Made by a program: the position numbers and the translations under genes. The notes under the pieces are model-generated. The model saw only the letters and a list, made by a program, of their open reading frames with translations, was not told the origin of the DNA and did not search any database. DNA of 23,489 bases from Priapulus caudatus (taxonomy: Eukaryota > Priapulida > Priapulimorpha > Priapulimorphida > Priapulidae): contig NW_014578175.1 in assembly GCF_000485595.1 (NCBI RefSeq), positions 9,427 to 32,915 on the forward strand, in the 5' to 3' direction. Below, one piece after another: positions 19,701 through 23,489 of this stretch (the first letter of the stretch is position 1; each line of letters starts with the position of its first letter).

Positions 19701-22405
19701 TCAGTCACCCAATCGAGGCAGCCGGCAAAATGGGCGGGTGGTTTAAACCGTTAATTCCGTGGTCATGGTAGCTGTCAGTGGTTGTTTGGGGGCCATGCAA
19801 TGTTTGAGAAATCTTTTTGATATAAAGTCATTTTGGTGGGTTGAGTGTCATAAATGGTGCGTGTAGCTTGTTAACCAGTCATAAGTGATTCCAGCAATAG
19901 TTAGAAAGTGGCGCCACCTGCAGGAACACCAATGTTAGAGCTGATTGGGAAAAATGATGTCGACAAAGTTTTAATGAGAGTTAGACACCTTGGTGTTTAT
20001 ATATAGATGTAGTTTGATGGAGTGGGAATGATCCTGCAACCAGAAGTTGTGCCGTGAAGTTCATCACTCTGAAAGTACTGTATGACCAATAATTATGATC
20101 TTTATATGTATGTGTCCTAGGTTACCAAAATAGAGTTCTATTTATAGGTCTGAGGGTGGAGATAGCCCCGTTGTTTTCCTTCCACCTTTTTCCCTATTCA
20201 TTCTCCCCTCAATCATCTATACCTTTCTCTACCTATCATATCACCTCTCCCCATCCTTCCTAACGTTTTATCTCCGCCTTATCCCTCCTCTCACGACTTT
20301 ACCTCCTCGTCCTTCCTACTCCTTCTCTTCTCTATCCCTTCCCCACCATTTCATACCATACCTTCTCCTCCCTTCCACAATTTTCTCTGCCACCTCTACC
20401 CTGTCATCTACCTTCAGCCCATTCACCTTCCCTCTATTTTTACAACATATATATATTTAAAAGAGACAAAATAGACTTCTTTCATGTCCACTTCGATCCT
20501 ATTTATGTCTTTTACCTGTCCCTACCCTTTCTCTCCTCAACTTCTCCATCGCCGCCTCTCTTTCTGTAGTTTTACAACATGTGGAGACTTTAAAAGGGTG
20601 AACACTATAGTCAACGAACAGGAAACAAGGGAGAAAAGAGAACAACAAAAAGAACCTGGCACTAATAAAATTATAGGCCATTTATATACATTGTCTGTCC
20701 TTTTGGTAAAATTTTTTTAAATGGCTACCCATCTCTATAAAAAAGGCACCTGTCCATTAAACCCACTTTGAATGTTTCTCCTTGGTAGCCATTATATGCT
20801 GGGTTGACTATTACAGTATGCAGTATGTGGGTGCAAAAGCATTTGCCTTGCAAAGTTATTAGGCGTAGCGTTTCTTTATAATTTGGTTGCAGTGTTTGGT
20901 GGAGGTGAACATATTTTTGATAGGTTACTATAAAGGTTGATGTTGTAATTTTGCTGTAATAATATGATAACATGTTTATAATAGTTAATTATAGAATGAA
21001 TTTGCTTTTGTAGGCAGATATACAACTAACAAAAAAAGGTCGAGGGAAACCTGGTGATACTCTTGAGAAGGCAGCAGATGTGCTTTTAGGAGCATTCAGA
21101 ATCTGTGCTAGTGACAAGTAGGTACTAAAAAATAACTTACATGAGATTATTGTACATATAATGTAGTGATAATTGTAATGTAAGTTTGGTTGATGCAAAC
21201 TTTTCTTCATATTTTAGTAAAATTTTTACATCATTTTCAATAATATAGGCACCAACCTAAAGAAAATCATTTACAAAATTACTTATTATGCCTTCTTCAT
21301 AATCACTCAAATTATAATGTGCCTCTGGGCCAACTACATACCAAAGACATTCAGCCTCATCAAAATCTTTGTTTATGTTGCCAGTCGAGCCCAACCTGTA
21401 GACTCAAAGAAGTGGGGAATGCTAAATCTCATAAATCAACTGTTTAAAATATACTTCAAGGTATGTTTAAAGTAATGTTATTTCTTAAACCTACATTGGA
21501 AGAAGTCAATTTTCATAATTATAATTATAGTGCTTACCATATTAACTCATTTGCTATGATCAGAGAGTCAAAAATACCTACGAATATCAACATACATAGT
21601 TATGGTATATTAGTATTTTTTATCATAGTATACTAAATGCGCGCAAAAAAATTCAACATTAATTGTTAATTTAATATGGTTTATTTAAGACATACTGCAG
21701 AAGCATATGACCAGTAGTAATATTAGCATCAAAATCGTAGTGACTGCACACGCATCCGCACTGCACTTGGTAATGACTGGCATTGGTTCAAAGTTTTCCC
21801 AATTTTAGTACACAATAGCAGTCATTTTAATTTTGTAAATTCAAGTCTATTAAATGTTAAATAATAAAATCAAGATGAGCTTGCGTTGAGCGTTTGACTT
21901 TTGAGTTTCCGAGTAAAGAATAGCCAAATGTTTCCTTTTACCTGGTGTAGCTTCATACGATAAATGCCCCAGTTCATATAAAACTGAATTTCTCTGAACA
22001 CTTAATATGATCTGTTCTACAGATGTCAGAACTATTTGAAGACAGCTAGACAGATAGCTAGTTTTTGTTATAAAATGTAAAATGGCAGTGCAGATCATTG
22101 AATTTAAATGTTTATTATATGATGTTTTAATAAATATATCCTGTGAAAAAATTACATTATACTTTATACTAGAGTGTCATGAAAAGATATATGATTTGTA
22201 TGCTTTCGATAATGTTGAAATTTAATGGCCTATTACATATTGAATAATATTGTCGTTTTTCAGGTTAACAAACTGCATTTGTGTAAGCCACTAATCAGAG
22301 CAGTTGACAACTCGAGCCTAAAGGAGCACTTCAGTCTATCGCAACAGGTTACGTACAAATACTATGTGGGCAGAAAGAACATGTTTGATAGTGACTTTAA
22401 GGCTG
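16677..22405 (+). CDS. PCID2: PCID2 (TREX-2 subunit, Thp1-like), best gene model: exons 1-4 of copy C plus exons 5-7; 3' end missing
   Basis: Spliced model: 16677-16749, 16951-17071, 18213-18277, 18443-18537, 21014-21117, 21385-21460, 22264-22405. PCID2 is the metazoan Thp1 counterpart; with GANP, ENY2, DSS1 and centrin it forms TREX-2, which couples transcription to mRNA export at nuclear pores. Recognition rests on family-typical segments: [70 protein letters not shown] and [12 protein letters not shown]. Consensus exon lengths give phases 0, 2, 2, 0, 2, 0 and 1, and these all match across the junctions. About 227 residues are encoded of roughly 400 expected, so the PCI winged helix must lie beyond 22405. 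In copy C, exons 1-4 carry small indels (lengths 73, 121, 65, 95) that break the frame as printed. I infer sequencing error, because the other copies have different indels. Gene identity is secure; which 5' copy belongs to the gene is not. Confidence 0.85.
16951..17071 (+). CDS. PCID2: PCID2 exon 2, copy C
   Basis: Reads [20 protein letters not shown] in frame, then loses one base near GAGCCCAGGTGG, where A and B have GAGGCCCAAGTGG. Donor GTGGGA at 17072. Confidence 0.78.
17417..17711 (+). mobile_element. Telomere-motif hAT-like MITE, long form, PCID2 intron 2, repeat C
   Basis: Same element and site as 11959-12257. Perfect flanks TAACTTAG at 17409-17416 and 17712-17719. The array is at about 17580-17622. 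Confidence 0.85.
18213..18277 (+). CDS. PCID2: PCID2 exon 3, copy C (one base short)
   Basis: Same as copy B, including the missing C before the U12 donor at 18278. Confidence 0.83.
18443..18537 (+). CDS. PCID2: PCID2 exon 4, copy C (two bases short)
   Basis: One A is missing in GATGAAACTGG and one T in TTTGTGTATG relative to A and B. Splice sites are the same. This is the nearest exon 4 to the single-copy exon 5, 2.5 kb downstream. Confidence 0.8.
18719..18912. repeat. AT dinucleotide microsatellite, repeat C
   Basis: TA-rich tract inside PCID2 intron 4, marking the downstream edge of the long repeat. Confidence 0.9.
18904..19588 (+). repeat. 344-bp tandem duplication in PCID2 intron 4
   Basis: 18904-19247 and 19248-19588 are near identical, both starting ATATGTTATAATATATAATT and containing ACCACCTGGTCAGTGTGACC. 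Differences are a few one-base indels. The second copy ends in a hairpin (TCAAGAGCACAT at 19535-19546 with ATGTGCTCTTGA at 19564-19575). Frames of 64-112 codons run through both, but they do not survive the indels between copies and resemble nothing I know. Confidence 0.85.
19603..19777. repeat. Degenerate inverted repeat
   Basis: CTACCATAACCACG near 19608 pairs with CGTGGTCATGGTAG near 19757, and CCGGCTG...GATTGG near 19655 pairs with CCAATCGAGGCAGCCGG near 19709. The parts between do not pair, so this is an old element or a chance structure. Confidence 0.4.
19778..21013. other. Rest of PCID2 intron 4
   Basis: Besides the pyrimidine tract it contains TTTTACAACAT followed by TTTAAAAG twice (about 20438-20463 and 20570-20597). 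No exon or RNA gene was recognised. Confidence 0.55.
20165..20430 (+). repeat. Pyrimidine-rich tract in PCID2 intron 4
   Basis: About 265 bases, overwhelmingly C and T on the + strand, in irregular CCTTCC, CTCTCC and TCCTCC words. It lies about 600 bp before exon 5. It is low-complexity sequence and not a simple tandem repeat. Confidence 0.7.
21014..21117 (+). CDS. PCID2: PCID2 exon 5
   Basis: The acceptor is TTGCTTTTGTAG and the donor GTAGGT. It encodes [15 protein letters not shown], then [19 protein letters not shown]. This matches the PCID2 segment in which a K-K-G loop leads into the LEKAAELL helix at the start of the PCI helical repeats. 104 nt, starting in phase 0 and ending in phase 2. 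There are no indels or stops. This exon is single copy in the window and lies outside the repeated block. Confidence 0.93.
21385..21460 (+). CDS. PCID2: PCID2 exon 6
   Basis: The acceptor is TATGTTGCCAG and the donor GTATGT. After completing Asn with exon 5 it reads [17 protein letters not shown], then QLFKIYFK, a near-invariant PCID2 helix pair. 76 nt, ending in phase 0. Confidence 0.93.
21461..22263. other. PCID2 intron 6
   Basis: An 803-bp AT-rich intron with GTATGT...TTTTTCAG boundaries. The minus-strand 82-codon frame at 21850-22098 lies entirely inside it and looks like a shadow. Confidence 0.75.
22264..22405 (+). CDS. PCID2: PCID2 exon 7 (last exon visible)
   Basis: The acceptor is GTTTTTCAG and the donor GTGAGT. 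It encodes [18 protein letters not shown], then [19 protein letters not shown], the most conserved core of PCID2. It ends one base into a codon. The next family segment (the E-x-LxFAFxxC helix) is not found in the remaining 1084 bp, so the following intron is longer than that or the assembly is broken. Confidence 0.94.
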
Positions 22406-23017
22406 GTGAGTGCTTAAATTACATGTGCAAATTTGTACTATAAATGCCAATAGTTAAAAGTAATCTATCGTATTCAGTTCCTAACAGGTTAGTCTGATTT
22501 CAATGAATACAATTTTTTTTATTGGCCACAGCTCACGACAAATGCACGTGCGCAGTCAAACCGCTCTGAATATTAACATGCATCGTTACATGGAGAAATA
22601 ATCGTGTACATAGGTGGCACCTATAGGCCTAGTGTTAGCCATCGAATAAGAATGAAAATTAATGAAATTTTGCATAAAACCTTGAGTGTATCTTTAATCT
22701 GCTTAAACGCGGCTGTATTATTTAGCATCCATGTGAACGCCGTATTCCTTCTTGAGCAGTTCACATAGGGAAGCAGTGATGTCAGAGGTTAGACAGAAAT
22801 GGAGACTGTTAGATTTTGTAAGAATCCATCATCTTAGGCAATGGAGGCTCAATTTCTATTTAGGTTTCGGTCCTATTTAGGTTCGAGGCAGGTCTACACT
22901 GCCGCCACGCTTTTATTTCTACACAACACTCAAAACAACAGAACATCGCAAAAGTTACAAAGATGACCACCCGATGGCAGCACGTCTCAATCAATAATAA
23001 TACATGGCACAATATCT
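22406..23017. other. Start of PCID2 intron 7, repeats only
   Basis: Begins GTGAGT. Apart from the dispersed repeat at 22540-22700, it contains CTATTTAGGTTTCGGTC / CTATTTAGGTTCG in tandem (22857-22886). No further PCID2 exon was found. Confidence 0.55.
22540..22700 (+). repeat. Dispersed copy of the sequence at the start of repeat B (8800-8950; 14430-14600)
   Basis: Shares AACCGCTCTGA, CATGGAGAA, GTGTTAGCCATCGAATAA and GAAATTTTGCATA-like blocks in the same order and orientation as repeat C, but is more diverged than A, B and C are from each other. It shows that this segment is itself an interspersed repeat. Confidence 0.6.
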
Positions 23018-23391
23018 CACAGAGACATTAATGTTACTATGCCCAAGAACCGCAACTCTCCTGGGCTTCTTGGAGGTGGTAGGATGTCGATAGCAGCGCT
23101 ACTCTTAAATTTCCGACATCGAAATCCTTTGTGCATCGAATTTTTCCCATACCACATCTGCATCTTTCTGCTCATCGGTTAATTGGCAGCCCCCAACTGT
23201 TGAACATCGCGCAGCCTACATTGTCGGTCATGAGCAATGTGTGCGGTACATGTCAGCCTGCATGCTCTTGGCAGAAAAATACGTTATCGCTTTCTGCTTG
23301 AACAATTTGTAGGTGCCTACTCGGTCAGGCCTCGACCAGTCCATAATGGGAGCTTTGAATCCTTCTATTTTCTTTACACTATTTAGACTAC
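23018..23391 (-). pseudogene. Broken Gypsy-like retrotransposon fragment (Gag-like then reverse-transcriptase-like)
   Basis: Reading the - strand from 23391: a frame to a stop at 23228 contains MDWSRPDRVGTYKLFKQK. Then MFNSWG at about 23207, and in another frame LTDEQKDADVVWEKFDAQ (about 23130-23185). These resemble, in order, the W-P...W-x-x-F, I/M-F-N-T-W and L-T-x-E-x...F-E-x-Y features of Gypsy-type Gag proteins in animals. From about 23115 to a stop at 23018, LPPPRSPGELRFLGIV resembles the P-P-P...E-L-R-x-F-L-G motif at the C-terminal end of Gypsy reverse transcriptase. Gag and polymerase parts lie only tens of bases apart, so the middle is deleted. It is multiply frameshifted and non-functional as printed. 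No long terminal repeat was identified. Confidence 0.5.
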
Positions 23392-23489
23392 AGATTACAA
23401 AATCCAATATCTCAGTCTAGGAGTGTCGTGGAGACAAGCCGTTGGTCCTTATTTAGAGAGAAAAGAATGCTGCTTAATATACTACTATC

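Overview
The window is eukaryotic and almost certainly from an invertebrate animal. It has spliced exons with GT-AG introns, one intron with minor-spliceosome (U12) signals, TTAGGG-type repeats, and short non-autonomous DNA transposons. I cannot name the species. No bacterial, tRNA, rRNA or CRISPR features were recognised.

One cellular gene is clear: PCID2, the Thp1-like PCI-domain subunit of the TREX-2 mRNA-export complex, on the + strand. Exons 5, 6 and 7 occur once (21014-21117, 21385-21460, 22264-22405) and are clean. Exons 1-4 occur three times: copy A (4912-6796), copy B (11215-13091) and copy C (16677-18537). Consensus exon lengths of 75, 122, 66, 97, 104, 76 and 142 nt splice in frame and encode about 227 residues, roughly the N-terminal 57% of a family member of about 400 residues. 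The C-terminal winged-helix part is not visible.

The three copies lie in long direct repeats of about 4.5-5.8 kb: A about 1245-7030, B about 8815-13464 and C about 13490-18950, with B and C separated by 25 Ns at 13465-13489. They differ mainly by scattered one-base indels, very dense in the first ~4.5 kb. That pattern suggests stacked or raw long-read sequence in the assembly at least as much as a real triplication. The copies do differ by clean transposon presence or absence, so they are at least different haplotypes or paralogues.

The units carry several mobile families. One is a hAT-like MITE with internal telomere-like CCCTAA repeats; it has seven copies at three insertion sites, two with perfect 8-bp target duplications. 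Another is an ~860-bp foldback element with ~333-bp arms, present in A and B, with the empty site intact in C. A 672-bp CAGGG...CCCTG element is present only in C. The A/B junction (7030-8815) is a separate block with one larger and several small palindromic insertions. Beyond C come AT microsatellite, a 344-bp tandem duplication, a pyrimidine-rich intron tract and the 3' PCID2 exons. The last ~500 bp hold broken Gypsy-like retrotransposon coding on the - strand.
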